A stretch of 64,000 nt of DNA from 43-108 sp001915545 (GTDB lineage Bacteria > Bacteroidota > Bacteroidia > Bacteroidales > Bacteroidaceae): NCBI GenBank assembly GCA_902491215.1, contig CABUGV010000006.1, positions 1-64,000 on the forward strand, given 5' to 3'. The notes beneath the pieces are model-generated. The model worked only from the letters and a program-made list of their open reading frames with translations, had not been told where the DNA came from and did not search any database. Of this stretch, positions 25,449 through 36,900 are shown in pieces. The position numbers and the translations under genes were made by a program. Numbering within the stretch: the first letter of the stretch is position 1; the number at the start of each line of letters is the position of its first letter.

Positions 25449-26846
25449 TTATATCTTTACAATGTCGTCGATGTAGACGTAGTTGTCCAGGCTTCCATAG
25501 ATATTTCCGGCTTTGTCGGACCAGTTGGATCTGCTTCCTGCAACTTCAATTTCAAGTTTGTATATGCTGTCGTTGAGTTCAGGTGTTACAAATCTTATAG
25601 ACTTGCATGCATTCTTGCTGTAGAAGTCAACGAATGATGAATGTATGGTTTTGCCTTTCTTGTCGGTTATTCTTATCTTGGCGTATCCTCCCTTGTTGTC
25701 CGTCAGTCCTATTACAGCGATGCGGCTTTTGCCGTTGAAGTCAATCTGCAGTGTATTGCCTTCCGAACTGGACATCCAGCGTCCTGCGTCTTTTGTCCAG
25801 CCGTTTCCTTCAACGATTGCCTCTTCCATGATTGATTGCCCGGTGACGGCCGCATCTTGCGGTTTCATTGTTTCGATGTCCCAGCAGTTCCAGTATTCGT
25901 CCATGCTGAGTTTTGTACCGTCCACATCGATAGGCATCCAAACATACGTTGCCGCCGATGCCTGTTTGGGATAAGACCATCTGTCGCCCATGAAGATAGG
26001 CACTGTATCATTGTCTGTATGAACCGGAAACACAAATGTCGTCTGCGAATTGAATGTCAGGCTTCCTTCAGGTGCAAACAGACCTTGCCTTGTCCACGGC
26101 CCCGACAGGGAACGTGCCGTGAAATAGAAATTGTCGTTTCGTTCCCAACTCGTCAGGTTTGAGAAAAGCATGAAATATGTATCGTTTTTCTTGAACATGG
26201 CCGGTGATTCTCCATGTGTCTTGCCGATCTTGCTTATCACAAGTTCTTCTGCCGAATGATAATCTTCGCTCAACTTATATATTGTTCCGCCATGCAGCAG
26301 CAGGTATCCGCTTCCGTCGGAATCTTGAAAAGTTCCCATGTCCCACTTTCTGATAGGCTTGCCTTTATAGAGTACAGGTCCTCTGAATGCATACTCGCCG
26401 TCTATCGTATTGCTGGTCGCATAGCAGATGTACGGATCCTTGTATTGCAGGTTGTCTGCATGCATGAACATCACGTACTCGCCGGTAGTTCTGCATTTCA
26501 TGACTTTAACCCTTTCTCCGACACGTCCTGGCCCCATCAGACCTTCATTCTGGCGCGGAAGAACCACTTTCTCGAATTTCCATTCCTTAAGGTCTGCCGA
26601 GGAATAGCAGCTGAACCCTCTGAACTCGTTGCTGTCATCGGATTTCCATTCCCCGAACAGATAATATCTGCCGTTCTCTTTTATTATGCATGCTCCGTGG
26701 GCGTTGACGATGTTGTTGTCTGTGTCAAACCATGGCACCCCGTTGAAGATGCATCCTTCATGGTTCCCGTTTCCGTCCTGTCCGTATGCAGGCATCACGA
26801 ATGACAGTATTGATGCCGCAATCATGTATTTTGTGAGTTTTCTCAT
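25449..26846 (-). CDS. Secreted GH43-family glycosidase (galactan-type)
   Basis: 465 aa from ATG 26846, which begins a clean signal peptide (MRKLTKYMIAASILSFVMPAYGQ); a start ten codons earlier is less likely. The five-bladed propeller features WFDTDNNIVNAHGACII, RYYLFGEW, KWDMGTFQDSDGSGYLL and THGESPAMFKKNDTYFMLFS are those of GH43. The NAHG motif resembles subfamilies 24/34, which act on beta-1,3-galactan or related galactosides. A C-terminal beta-sandwich of about 130 residues follows. It lacks the shared module and sorting tail seen in its three neighbours. Confidence 0.85.
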   Translation of the reverse strand: MRKLTKYMIAASILSFVMPAYGQDGNGNHEGCIFNGVPWFDTDNNIVNAHGACIIKENGRYYLFGEWKSDDSNEFRGFSCYSSADLKEWKFEKVVLPRQNEGLMGPGRVGERVKVMKCRTTGEYVMFMHADNLQYKDPYICYATSNTIDGEYAFRGPVLYKGKPIRKWDMGTFQDSDGSGYLLLHGGTIYKLSEDYHSAEELVISKIGKTHGESPAMFKKNDTYFMLFSNLTSWERNDNFYFTARSLSGPWTRQGLFAPEGSLTFNSQTTFVFPVHTDNDTVPIFMGDRWSYPKQASAATYVWMPIDVDGTKLSMDEYWNCWDIETMKPQDAAVTGQSIMEEAIVEGNGWTKDAGRWMSSSEGNTLQIDFNGKSRIAVIGLTDNKGGYAKIRITDKKGKTIHSSFVDFYSKNACKSIRFVTPELNDSIYKLEIEVAGSRSNWSDKAGNIYGSLDNYVYIDDIVKI

Positions 26847-27396
26847 GTTGCAGCTTAAAAAATTATGTATGTCCATTGGTGGAATTAATTTATAGCATGT
26901 TTGGCTCTTATGATGATTTTCTGATTTTTTGTAAGTTTATATATTGCAGGTTTGCAAGCGCGCTGTTTTTTCGATAATCATGTAAAACAATCTGCCGGCA
27001 TCCTTCGCATAATCCATAGCAAACGCAAATCGGCCGTACAGATGCAGGAATACGGTTCCAATTCTTTCCGGATGTCCTTGCATGTCACTTCCAATCTGAT
27101 ATCGTACGTTTTTTCAAACAGCTCCACTTGCAGCTGTGTCTTTTGGTGTGTCTGCATCCAGATGATTCATGTGTCCCGCTAAGGCAGTTCTGCACAGGAT
27201 TTTATATTCCGGCGTTGCGCGCTGAAGCTTCCGAGGGCTCGCAACCGCGGCTCCGAGCCCTCGGAAGTTTTGTTGCGAGCCCTCGCAGAAATGTTCATGC
27301 AGGTCCGAGGTCTGCACCTGCACCGTATGGGCATGAGGTGCCTGTTTCCCGTTGTCTTGCATGGGGTGCGGTTTCGTCCGCGCCCCATGCAGTCGA
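26847..27396. other. Gap between two glycosidase genes
   Basis: 550 bp without a supportable gene. It holds 22-bp tandem array B (27233-27298). The promoter of the GH43 gene should lie here, but no clean consensus was found. Its presence suggests the GH43 gene is not simply read through from the upstream glycosidase. Confidence 0.5.
27233..27298. repeat. 22-bp tandem repeat array B (three clear units)
   Basis: Units begin at 27233, 27255 and 27277 (GAGGGCTCGCA, GAGCCCTCGGA, GAGCCCTCGCA), exactly 22 bp apart. A diverged fourth unit lies at 27299. The core and period match arrays at 12219 and 46201, although the central dinucleotide is CC or GG instead of GC. Confidence 0.8.
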
Positions 27397-30300
27397 TTAT
27401 CTTACATGAACTTTCTCCGATTTGCGTCCGTTGCTGATTATGTATACGCCTTTAGCAACTTTGGCGCCGCTTTCGACCCTTGTTCCTCTGATGTCGTAAA
27501 TCTCATTGTCGGACAGTATCGCACCATTTCTTATTGTATATTCAATTCCGCCGTTCTTTTCGGATTGTATATCGCCTACAGACAATGCTGTGTCGGATGT
27601 GGTTATCCTTATGCACTGTGTGCGCGTAAACGCTACACTGTGGTTGCCGTGGGCATAATCGTTCTCCTTTATCCAGTTTCCGTCCTTGTCGGTGTATCCC
27701 GATTCTGCCGTTTGAATGAACATGTCGGACCGGGTCGTAAATGTTCCTCTGTCTGTCGACAGCAGCAGGTATGTGTCCTTGCCGGTCTTTATGCATATGG
27801 CCTGCGAAGTCCCGTACGGACTGAATTCTATTCCGTCGATTCCGTCCTCGCTGCCGGTCACGTTTGCGTTCGCATTGTAGACATACATGCTTTTCTTGTG
27901 TGCCTTGAGGGCAATTTCCTGATTGGCGAGGTTGAGCATCTTGTTTCTTTGCCTTACCTTTTCTATATGCTCTCTCTCCACGAGCTTGTGCCCGTTGTTG
28001 GAATACAGGCAGTTGCCGTCTACAACCGCCATGTTGTAGTAGTCGAAGGCTTTGTTGCCGGCCAGTGCCGCAATCTGGTAATACGGTGATCTGGAATCCT
28101 TTGCATCGCATTCCATTATCATGCTGTAGTTCTTGCCTTTCTGCGGAAGCTGGCCTCCCATATTGCCCAATATGCTTGATGTGCTCGTTCCGTATATATC
28201 GATTCCGACAAAGTCGATGTTTGTTCCGCCACCGCTGCGCTTTTTCTCGTTTGCATCGATTCTGCCCGATGTCTCGTAGCTTACGCAGTTGAGTCTTGTC
28301 CAGATTTTGTATTTTGAACTTTTTACGGCTTCTCCGACATAGCTGTAGTAATCTATTATTTCAGACGACGATGCTGTATTGCTTCCGTGTCCGCGGGCTT
28401 CGTTGCCTAGCTGGATTCCTATGACCGTATGTGGCGAACCGTTGTTGAAATCCCACAGTGCAATGTGTTCCATCATTCTCGATACTACATATTTTTCGCG
28501 TTCCATCAGGTTCTTGTCGCGCCAGTCAAGAGAATATTCCCATTCTTTCCGCAGCATGTTGAACTCGCTTTCTCCGTCAAGAGAGCATACATAATCGGGA
28601 GTTCTGAGTTCCTTTCTTCCGTTGCAGTTCCATAAATACTGGATTCTTCCTCCGCTGCTCCAGCTGAACCACAGCAGTTCCATCTTCATGCCGTATTTTC
28701 TGCACCATTCCATGTATTTGTCCAGTATTCTCCAGTCGAATCTGTCCTTTACAGGCTCTATTTCGCGCCAGTGTACAGGTATCGACACCGTATTGAATCC
28801 GTCGTCTGAGGCTCGTTTCATTACGGCTTCCATTTCTTCGTCGTTCCATCCTTCGTAGCCGTACAGCTTGTCCAGCCTGACCTGAATGTTTGTCATGTAG
28901 AACGGTTTGCCGTCGACTCTCAATACGAATTTCTCTGCCCCTTCAAGACTTGTGTCCACAGTCGATACGGTCTGTTCGTACGGCTCGTCCACGAACTGAG
29001 AGTCGTAGTATTCGAGTTCTGCATCGTGCAGCATGCTTATCGTTCCGTTCATGTCATGTCCATGCGGCGAGCTGTATATATCCTTTGCATTCCGGATGAT
29101 GTCCTTGAAATCATCCTTTCCCGGATAGTCTGTATCGGCCAGCATCTGTTCTGCATTTTTTATCGCTTCTTCCAGTTCTGCATATCCGTTGAGCATATCC
29201 AGATGTGCGTTGAGCTGTTCGACCATTCCGCTTATGCCGTTTCTCATATCTTCGCTGCTGTCGAACATCTCGCAGGCCTTTCCGATTGTCAGATTTGTTT
29301 CGTCCATGTCGGGATATTTCGTTGCAGATACGGCTCTTTCAAGTTCGGAGATGGCATCTGCCAGAATGGAGTAGGAGTTGAGGATGTTTTCCCGTTCGCC
29401 GATGGCTTCCTCCAGCAAGCCGAGGGCTTTCATCATGGCTTCCGTGCCGCCTGTGAGCGATTCTTCTGCATAGGCGATTGCATTTTCATATTGGGCCAGG
29501 TTGTTGTATCCCGGTTCGTCTTCGGAATGCTTGTTGATTTCGGCAGTGTCGGCCTTGGCTTCGCTTATTTTCGACAAAAGGGTTTCGCGTGTGCTTTCTT
29601 CGTCGATGCCGTGATAGTAAAGCCTGAAATCGTCGATGTCGATTGTCGGTGAACCGCTTGTTTCCATGTCGATTCCTATTTCCAGAGTTCCGTCAAATAC
29701 CACTCCTTCTGTTTCGTACACTTTGTTCGAACCGGATTTCACATCGGTGCGCCCCATGTTTGCAAAAAGGCTTACGCTACCACTGAACGAAGACACGATG
29801 GTGGCTTTGAGAGTGTAGCGTCCGTTGGGCAGTTCCGTCAAGTTCTGGCTCAGAGTGCCGTGCGTTCCTCCCGACCCTACCCAGAACTGCAGGTGGTTCT
29901 GGTTGCCTGCAATCAGGCCTCCGGCTTTCTCTGCTGTGCTGATTTTCTGTCCTGGTGCATCTATCGTCCATCCTTCGTATTGGTCATCGAAGCCGCTGTT
30001 GGCAATGCTTTCTGTCATGTCAACATAATAATCTTCTCCGAATTCAGCATTTTCCGGTATGTAAGCTTCTCCTGCAAGGTATTTTGCATCGGTGCATCCT
30101 GTCAAACCCTTTTTGAGTGGAATGATTTTTTGCATGCTGAAATTATCCAGCCAATCGACCTTCGATTCATTTCTGCTCAACGTGAGCCACACTTCCGACG
30201 GCACGTCTTGCGGTGTTCTGACTATGGCTGTAAAACTGCCTCCGGCCTTGCCTTCAGAAGGTGTGGTATGTCCGTCTATCTGCATTATGTCGTTCGTCAG

Positions 30301-30972
30301 TGCATTGCTGCCCAGCAATATGCTGTAGGTAATGCCGCCGTTTCCCCATCCTTCCGATGTCCAGTAGTCATACGTCAGCAGATAATATGAATCGGGCTCG
30401 AGTTTCCCCTTATCGATGTTTTGCATGAGCGCCCGCGCATTGCCGTGCATGATTATGGATTTCGTTCCATCGGAACGGTAATCTGCATTTTCACGTACAT
30501 TGGTATATCCTGTTTCGCCTCCCCATGCCGGTGTACCGCCCGTCCAGGTGTCCCAATGTGCCGCAATCCATCGTCCTTCGGACAGCTCTTCCGACACTTC
30601 CTCAAAACTTGGATTCTTTATAATGTTTTCACTGCCAACTGTGTATTCGAGTGCCGGTTCTTCAATCTTTTTCAGCGATTTGTTCTCAAAGATGTACACT
30701 TTGCCGTCTTTCTGTACAAATCTTACAGTTGCATCAGAGTGCGGGCGATAAGTGATGCCTGCAAATGCAATGTTCAATGTGCTTTCAGCTTTGCATCCGA
30801 CTTCCAGCGTGTAGTCATCGGTCGTTGGAACAAAATCAGATATATTTTCTACAAGTTTTCCTCCGAAATCATCTTTTGCCTGCATGGCCGGGATGGAATT
30901 TTGGGCACATGCATGCCATGTTCCGCACAGCATTGCCATGCCTGCGGAAAATATAGTTTTCTTTATATCCAT
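27397..30972 (-). CDS. Secreted clan GH-A glycosidase (GH35/DUF4978-like) with recognition modules
   Basis: 1191 aa. Order: signal peptide (1-24); carbohydrate-binding-like beta-sandwich (about 115-285); the module shared with the two upstream genes (about 314-454, GFDDQYEGWTIDAPGQKIS); helical FIVAR-like linkers (460-670); a (beta/alpha)8 catalytic region (about 695-1010) with VDGKPFYMTN, LLWFSWSSGG, acid/base Glu858 in QLGNEARG and probable nucleophile Glu954 in MIMECDA; a beta domain; and a 40-residue tail with YDIRGTRV and KGVYII, resembling type IX sorting tails. Galactosidase-like activity is plausible from the GH35/42 resemblance but not proven. It is third of four minus-strand genes, 14 bp after the second GH43 gene. 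Confidence 0.75.
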   Translation of the reverse strand: MDIKKTIFSAGMAMLCGTWHACAQNSIPAMQAKDDFGGKLVENISDFVPTTDDYTLEVGCKAESTLNIAFAGITYRPHSDATVRFVQKDGKVYIFENKSLKKIEEPALEYTVGSENIIKNPSFEEVSEELSEGRWIAAHWDTWTGGTPAWGGETGYTNVRENADYRSDGTKSIIMHGNARALMQNIDKGKLEPDSYYLLTYDYWTSEGWGNGGITYSILLGSNALTNDIMQIDGHTTPSEGKAGGSFTAIVRTPQDVPSEVWLTLSRNESKVDWLDNFSMQKIIPLKKGLTGCTDAKYLAGEAYIPENAEFGEDYYVDMTESIANSGFDDQYEGWTIDAPGQKISTAEKAGGLIAGNQNHLQFWVGSGGTHGTLSQNLTELPNGRYTLKATIVSSFSGSVSLFANMGRTDVKSGSNKVYETEGVVFDGTLEIGIDMETSGSPTIDIDDFRLYYHGIDEESTRETLLSKISEAKADTAEINKHSEDEPGYNNLAQYENAIAYAEESLTGGTEAMMKALGLLEEAIGERENILNSYSILADAISELERAVSATKYPDMDETNLTIGKACEMFDSSEDMRNGISGMVEQLNAHLDMLNGYAELEEAIKNAEQMLADTDYPGKDDFKDIIRNAKDIYSSPHGHDMNGTISMLHDAELEYYDSQFVDEPYEQTVSTVDTSLEGAEKFVLRVDGKPFYMTNIQVRLDKLYGYEGWNDEEMEAVMKRASDDGFNTVSIPVHWREIEPVKDRFDWRILDKYMEWCRKYGMKMELLWFSWSSGGRIQYLWNCNGRKELRTPDYVCSLDGESEFNMLRKEWEYSLDWRDKNLMEREKYVVSRMMEHIALWDFNNGSPHTVIGIQLGNEARGHGSNTASSSEIIDYYSYVGEAVKSSKYKIWTRLNCVSYETSGRIDANEKKRSGGGTNIDFVGIDIYGTSTSSILGNMGGQLPQKGKNYSMIMECDAKDSRSPYYQIAALAGNKAFDYYNMAVVDGNCLYSNNGHKLVEREHIEKVRQRNKMLNLANQEIALKAHKKSMYVYNANANVTGSEDGIDGIEFSPYGTSQAICIKTGKDTYLLLSTDRGTFTTRSDMFIQTAESGYTDKDGNWIKENDYAHGNHSVAFTRTQCIRITTSDTALSVGDIQSEKNGGIEYTIRNGAILSDNEIYDIRGTRVESGAKVAKGVYIISNGRKSEKVHVR

Positions 30973-30985
30973 AGTTCGCGTTTTT

Positions 30986-33901
30986 CTATTTTAATATCTT
31001 GTAAGTTCTTGTGTTTCCATCGGAATATGTTTCCTTGATTATGTACAGGCCACCTTCGTGCATCTCGTCCACTTCGATGCCCTGCAGATTGAATTTACGG
31101 CAGGAAACAACCTGACGGTCTTCTGCATCGCTGGCTGTCGTTATCGAAGTGTCTGCGTCTTTCAGCTTGAGGCTGAAGTCAAACGTGCTCGTCTGGTTTG
31201 CCGGATTGAGATACATGGCTGTGTACGTTCCCGCATCGTCTTCTGCAATGTCGGTGCAGGTATACTCGTTGCCCGAGGTCATCTGCGCGTTTGGTCCGGA
31301 AAATGCCCAGCTCCCCCCGATTTCGTCGACACTGCATCTGAAAGAAACATCGTCGCCTTTGCTTGCCCAGACAAATTTTCCGCTTTTCCATTCATCGGAG
31401 TTGATTCTGAAATTCGAGGATATTTCATTCTCCATGTATGTTTCCGGCTTGTTCAGAATATCAAGCTCTGCAATAGATGCATAATCGCCTTCGAGCGACA
31501 CAAGCTTGAAATATCGTGCATCGACAGAACTGAAATGTACTTCGGCACCATATGGCATCCAGCTTCCGCCTGAAACGCTTTCCCACGTTTTGCCGTCTGT
31601 GCTTACGTAGAATATATATTCCCTTATAAGGCCGTTTGTTGAGTCGTCTGTGCGCGGTGTGCATCTGAATCCGGATATTTCAACAACTTCGCCCATGTCG
31701 ACTTCGACACTGTGGGGAGGCATCGCTTTGTTTCCGCTGTAGCGTGTATGCCAGATTGTCGAAGCATCATTGTCGAAAATATTTTCAGCCCTACCGTCTT
31801 CGCTTCCGGTTTCTTCACTGCTGCAAGCCTTTATTCTCCATTTGCTCTTGTCTGTGCAGTATCCGGAGCCGTCGCTTTCTTTCCATATGCCCTCCTTGAG
31901 GTTGAGATCGAACTTCTGTCTGTATTTGAAAACGCACGAATTCCCGGAAAAGGTGATTGGGAACACAATTGTTTTTGATTCTGCCAGATTTGGATCCTGC
32001 CAGCGGTCGCCTACATAGAGATAGGATGTGCCGTTTGTGCCGTTGATTGTAAGTATGGATGCGGCTTGCGTATCGAAAGCAATGCTGTTTCCAATATTTG
32101 AAAGTCCGGACCAGCCTGATTTCAGTGAATTTGACCATGCCACCTTGCATTGGTTAGGAGCCCATCCGGAGCATGCAGAAGAAAGCATGAAATATTTTCC
32201 TTCCACTTTCACTATAGCAGGTGCTTCACGTCCCTGCCATTTGAAAAGAGCTGTGTGTTCAACGGCATCAAGATAGTCCTCTGAGAGCTTGAACAGTCCC
32301 AAATCCTGGTTTTCGTTGGTTGTTGATATGAAGTATGCTGTGCCGTCATCGTCTACAAACACGTTGCAGTCCCTTGATTTTATGCCCAGAGGTCTTCCTG
32401 CCCAATGGAATTTGTATGGTCCGGTAATATTGTCGCTGTAAAATACTGCGGCTTCTGACGCTCCGTAATTACCTTGTTCCCAGTGACACCAGATTACGTA
32501 CTGTCCCGTATTCTTGCAGTACATGATTTTGGGTCTTTCTATAAACCTGCTTCCGTTGGCAAGTGCGCTGTGTGTGCTTCCGTCTATGATTTTTCCTTCA
32601 TATTTCCAGTCAACAAGATTCTTCGACGAATACATGTTCACATCCGGATTCCATGTTCTGCTCCTGTCTTCGCCTATCATGTACCATGTATCGCCTACGT
32701 ATATGAATCCGGCGCCGTGTGCTTGTACCCATTCTCCTCTGTCGTCTTTATACATAGCGCCATTTTTTATGGTAACCCATTCCGAAGGACGTCCCTCAAG
32801 ATATTTATCATAGGCTGTATCCAATGCTTCCAATGCAGAAGCAAGGTCCTTGCCTGCAGGCGATGCATAAATTTCTGATGCTTCGTTGATGGCTTCTGCA
32901 AATTCTTCCTTGCCGTCGTATTCAGAATCGTTGAGAAGATGCGTACATTTGTCTATTTCCTTCTCCAGCTTTTCGAACAGTTCCAGGGTTGCGGACGCTT
33001 CGTCTATTTCAGATATCATACCATCAATGTCGCCTCTTCGATCCTCTTTGTCGTTCAGCTGCTCTTCTGCTGCTTGCAGCAATATTTCCATTTCGTCTTT
33101 TGGGTAATCCGATGATTCCAGGTCGGCCAGAAACTTCTCATATGCTTCGAATAGCGGGAGATAGTCGTTGACTATGCCGTTGTAGACCTCTATGGCATCA
33201 TCGACGGCATTTATGGCTTTCTGCAGTTCTTCCTCACTGTTTTCATCGGCACTTTCTGCTTTGCCTATCGCATCAAGCAGCTGCTCCAGATTATTGAATC
33301 CCGGCACGTTCTCTCCTTTTGTAATTTCAGAAGCTGCGTTTCTTGCCTCTTCCGCTTTTGCATCCAGCATAATCTTGTAGCCTTCAGCGTTTCCGCCCGT
33401 GTAGTACAGCCTGAAGTTGTCCATGTCGATTGTAGGTGAACCCGATGTCGACAGCTTTATTCCTATTTCCATGTTGCCGTCATGTGTTTCTCCGGTAATG
33501 TCATACACTTTGTTGTCTCCGGACTGTATTGAGGTTTCATCGTTGCCGGCGTATAATGAAACATTTCCGCTGAATGAAGGGACTATAACGGCTGTCAATA
33601 TGTACTTGCCTTCTGGAAGTCCGGACAGTTTCTGATATATTTTACCGTTTATTCCGCCGCTGCCTACCCACAGCTGCAGGTGCTTCTGTCCGCCGGATAT
33701 AAGACCGTCTGCTTTTTCTGATGTGCTGATTTTTTGCCCCGGCGCATCTATCGTCCATCCTTCATAATCGTTATCGAAATCATTGTTTACAATCCTGTCA
33801 GTCATATCAAGCTTTGGAACATCGACAGTCTGGCAATGCAGATTGGTGCAAACGAACAATGTCGCCGACAACCAGATTGATGTAAAAATTGTTTTTTTCA
33901 T
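30986..33901 (-). CDS. Multidomain secreted GH43 enzyme with F5/8C and Ig-like domains
   Basis: 971 aa. Signal peptide 1-24; shared module about 24-167 (DYEGWTIDAPGQKISTSEKA); FIVAR-like helices to about 365; GH43 propeller about 370-670 (WVQAHGAGFIYVGDTWYMIG, FIERPKIMYCKNTGQYVIWC, REAPAIVKVEGKYFMLSSAC); F5/8 type C galactose-binding domain about 685-813 (NIFDNDASTIWHTRYSG); Ig-like domain about 834-917; C-terminal tail about 934-971 (FNLQGIEV, GGLYIIKE). The QAHG motif again resembles galactan-active GH43 subfamilies. It is co-directional with its neighbours (80 and 14 bp gaps), so the three large genes likely form one operon. Confidence 0.85.
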   Translation of the reverse strand: MKKTIFTSIWLSATLFVCTNLHCQTVDVPKLDMTDRIVNNDFDNDYEGWTIDAPGQKISTSEKADGLISGGQKHLQLWVGSGGINGKIYQKLSGLPEGKYILTAVIVPSFSGNVSLYAGNDETSIQSGDNKVYDITGETHDGNMEIGIKLSTSGSPTIDMDNFRLYYTGGNAEGYKIMLDAKAEEARNAASEITKGENVPGFNNLEQLLDAIGKAESADENSEEELQKAINAVDDAIEVYNGIVNDYLPLFEAYEKFLADLESSDYPKDEMEILLQAAEEQLNDKEDRRGDIDGMISEIDEASATLELFEKLEKEIDKCTHLLNDSEYDGKEEFAEAINEASEIYASPAGKDLASALEALDTAYDKYLEGRPSEWVTIKNGAMYKDDRGEWVQAHGAGFIYVGDTWYMIGEDRSRTWNPDVNMYSSKNLVDWKYEGKIIDGSTHSALANGSRFIERPKIMYCKNTGQYVIWCHWEQGNYGASEAAVFYSDNITGPYKFHWAGRPLGIKSRDCNVFVDDDGTAYFISTTNENQDLGLFKLSEDYLDAVEHTALFKWQGREAPAIVKVEGKYFMLSSACSGWAPNQCKVAWSNSLKSGWSGLSNIGNSIAFDTQAASILTINGTNGTSYLYVGDRWQDPNLAESKTIVFPITFSGNSCVFKYRQKFDLNLKEGIWKESDGSGYCTDKSKWRIKACSSEETGSEDGRAENIFDNDASTIWHTRYSGNKAMPPHSVEVDMGEVVEISGFRCTPRTDDSTNGLIREYIFYVSTDGKTWESVSGGSWMPYGAEVHFSSVDARYFKLVSLEGDYASIAELDILNKPETYMENEISSNFRINSDEWKSGKFVWASKGDDVSFRCSVDEIGGSWAFSGPNAQMTSGNEYTCTDIAEDDAGTYTAMYLNPANQTSTFDFSLKLKDADTSITTASDAEDRQVVSCRKFNLQGIEVDEMHEGGLYIIKETYSDGNTRTYKILK

Positions 33902-33981
33902 AGTCTGAAATTGATTTTTTTAAGTATGCGCGGCACAAGATGGTCTGTGCCGCGCATACGGAATCTGCACTTGTGTACAAG

Positions 33982-36900
33982 TTATCTTACAATAATCTTT
34001 TTGCTGTTCTCTTTAAGACGTATTATATACACGCCTTTAGGCACTTTACTTCCATTGGCTATTTTTATGCCGTTCAAGCTGTAGATGTCGCCGTTGGTTG
34101 TGATTGCTCCGTCTTGAACCTTTACTTTCAACTCTTCGTCTTTTGTCTCTCCGACAGATGAGATGCCTGTAGACGGATTCCAATTGTCGTTGTTGCCTTC
34201 CTTCACCAATGTCAATGTAAAGTTATCGGCAGAGAACCATTGTCCTGTGAAAGCTCTTCCTCCGTGATTCTTTGTGAATGTCGAATCGCATGTTGCTCCA
34301 ATGGTAAGAGTGTGTCCGGTTACTTCAATCTCTACTTCTTTATATTGCCAGCCATAACCTCTTGCGCTGTTTGCGTTAAGTGTATCTGCTTGTGCCACAT
34401 CGGCAGTTGCGCCGCCTTCAGTCCTGTCGTACAGGTCGCACCAGATTGACCCGTACTGGCCTACCACTGCAGCTATTGAGTCAAGCCCGTCTTGCGCTTT
34501 CGGCCCGCCGTAGCGTGTTATGTTGATTCTTTCCCTTGAAACTTCTGCAAGTGATGTCGTTGCTGAATCATTGTCGGCTATTGCATAAAGATATACTCCC
34601 TCGTCGCTTGATGTACGCATCATGGCTCTGACTTTGTAAATTCCTGAAGGCAGATTCTCTATGGTTTGATATGCGTTATAAAGAAGATTGCCGGCAGTGC
34701 CGTTGTAAGAATCCATATATCGTCCGTCTGATGCTCCGTCAACCTGTTGCCCGCTGCTTGTAACGTAGTTTCCACCGGTTACAGTTATAGTCCATCCTTC
34801 TGCGTTGCCAGAGCTGGAATTTTCTATGCTCGGATTGGCTATCAGCGATGTGTAGTCGGTTGTTCCGCTTAGGTATAAATCCATTGCCTTGCACTGCATT
34901 ATGGCTTTATACAGTTCTTCTACATGTTCTTCAACCAGGGTCATTTCCGGAAGATCTGTCATGCTTTCGTATTCGGATATTTGCCTGTCCATGTTGGCAT
35001 GCAGGTTGGCTCTGCATTTTTCGTCAGAAACATCCATTGAAGCTGCTGTTCTGTATACAGGTATGTATTCATTCACAAACACGTCAAGTATGGACACAAG
35101 ACTGTCCATTTCTGTGTACGTTGCGTATTCCGATTCTATTTCCATCTGCATGCAATCGTGAAGTATACGTGCGACAGATGCAATTTCACCGGTATAATTG
35201 CCTTCTGCAATCGAATCGGCCATCGATGCATACACACCGGCTGCGATTTCCGTTTGTTTGGATATGGATTTTTCGGCTTCTTTCTGAGCTTCCGAAAGAA
35301 TATTCAGCGCGCTGTTGATTTCATCAGCCGTTGATGCATTTCTGCACTTGTCAATGGAGTCCTGGTAGGCATTCTTGTCGTATCTGAACATCATGGTGTC
35401 ACATTGTGCTTGACATTCGGCCAGTTTCCCTGTCAAGATGTTTTTGATATCCTCTGTACTTGCCGGACCGTGATAGTATAGCTTGAAGTTTGAAACCAAA
35501 AACCATCCGCGCGAGTGGTCTGTTGCCGAACCTCCAAAGTCTGCAGGCGTGTTCACCTTGTCTCCTGTGGATTCTGCTCCGATAGTCATTTTTCCGTTTG
35601 TCACTATTATCAGGTCTGTCTTCAGTGTCTGCCATCTACCGTTATATGGCTCCTGGGTAATGCTTCGTCCTTCTTTTAATGTGTCAGATGTCACTTTCAG
35701 TGCATTTGTCTCGGCATATGTGTGCTGGGTGGTCGCACATCCCGGATGAGTAATGAAGTCGGCTGATATTGAGTAATATCCGTTAGGCAGTTCTGTCAGG
35801 TCCTGGTTGATGCTCAGGTAGTCAAAGTTGTTGTTCCAGGCATTCCAGCATATACGCTGCTGAGAGAAGCTCAATTTCTGGTCTCCTCCTCCGTTGCCGA
35901 TATACCATCCTTCGCTTGTAGCTTCTGCCGGAACTTTTCCTTGAGCATAATTTTCTCCGTAAGGATACAGCATGGTGCTGTCTTCCTGCATTATTCCTTC
36001 TGCTTCAGGAATGCAGAATTGCGGATGCTTTATCAGATATGTATAGTCTGCCGGTTTGTCCAAAGTCGCATCCTGCGACATGCTATATGCTTCTATTGCT
36101 TTATTGAGCTTTTCCAAATACATCGCATATTCATCTGAAGTTCCAGCTTGGCTGTCATAGAAACTTACAATGGTTTCATACGTTTCGATCAATGCGTCTA
36201 TTCCAGGATAAGTGGTGGTGGATGTTATTAATACTTCTGTTTTTTTGATTGCTTCCTTGAGATCTTCTGCATTTTTCAGGGCGATATTCATCTTGCTCTG
36301 TATTTCCTTTATGTCTTCTATCATTTTGTACCCTGTTTCTTTGTCGGTGATGCCGTATGCATCATAATTCATGAGCATATCTCCAAACTCGGCCTGCATC
36401 CCAGGATAATCTGCGAATTCTTCATCGATGAACGACTGTGTCTCATCTATTATATTCTGAACCTGGTTCTTGAGCATTTCGATTATTTCAGCTTCATCAT
36501 CGCTGCTGAAATATAGCCTGAAGTCGTCCATGTCAATTAAGGTAGAACCCGTTGTTGACAGTTCGACACCTATTTCCAGAATACCGTCGGAAACGATGGT
36601 CGTAGCTTGATACATTTTATTGTCGCCCGATGTTAACGGAGATTTTGTTTCATTGGCATACAGGGATATGGAACCCTCGAAGCTTGGTACAATAATGGCT
36701 GTCACTGTGTATATGCCGTTTGGCAGATTGCTGATCTGCTGATAGACTTTTCCGTTTATACCGCCGCTGCCGACCCAAAGCTGCAGATGGTTCTGCCCGC
36801 CCGGAATCAAACCATCGGCTTTTTCTGCTGTGCTGATTTTTTGCCCCGGTGCATCTATCGTCCATCCTTCGTATTGGTCATCGAAGCCACCGTTGGCAAC

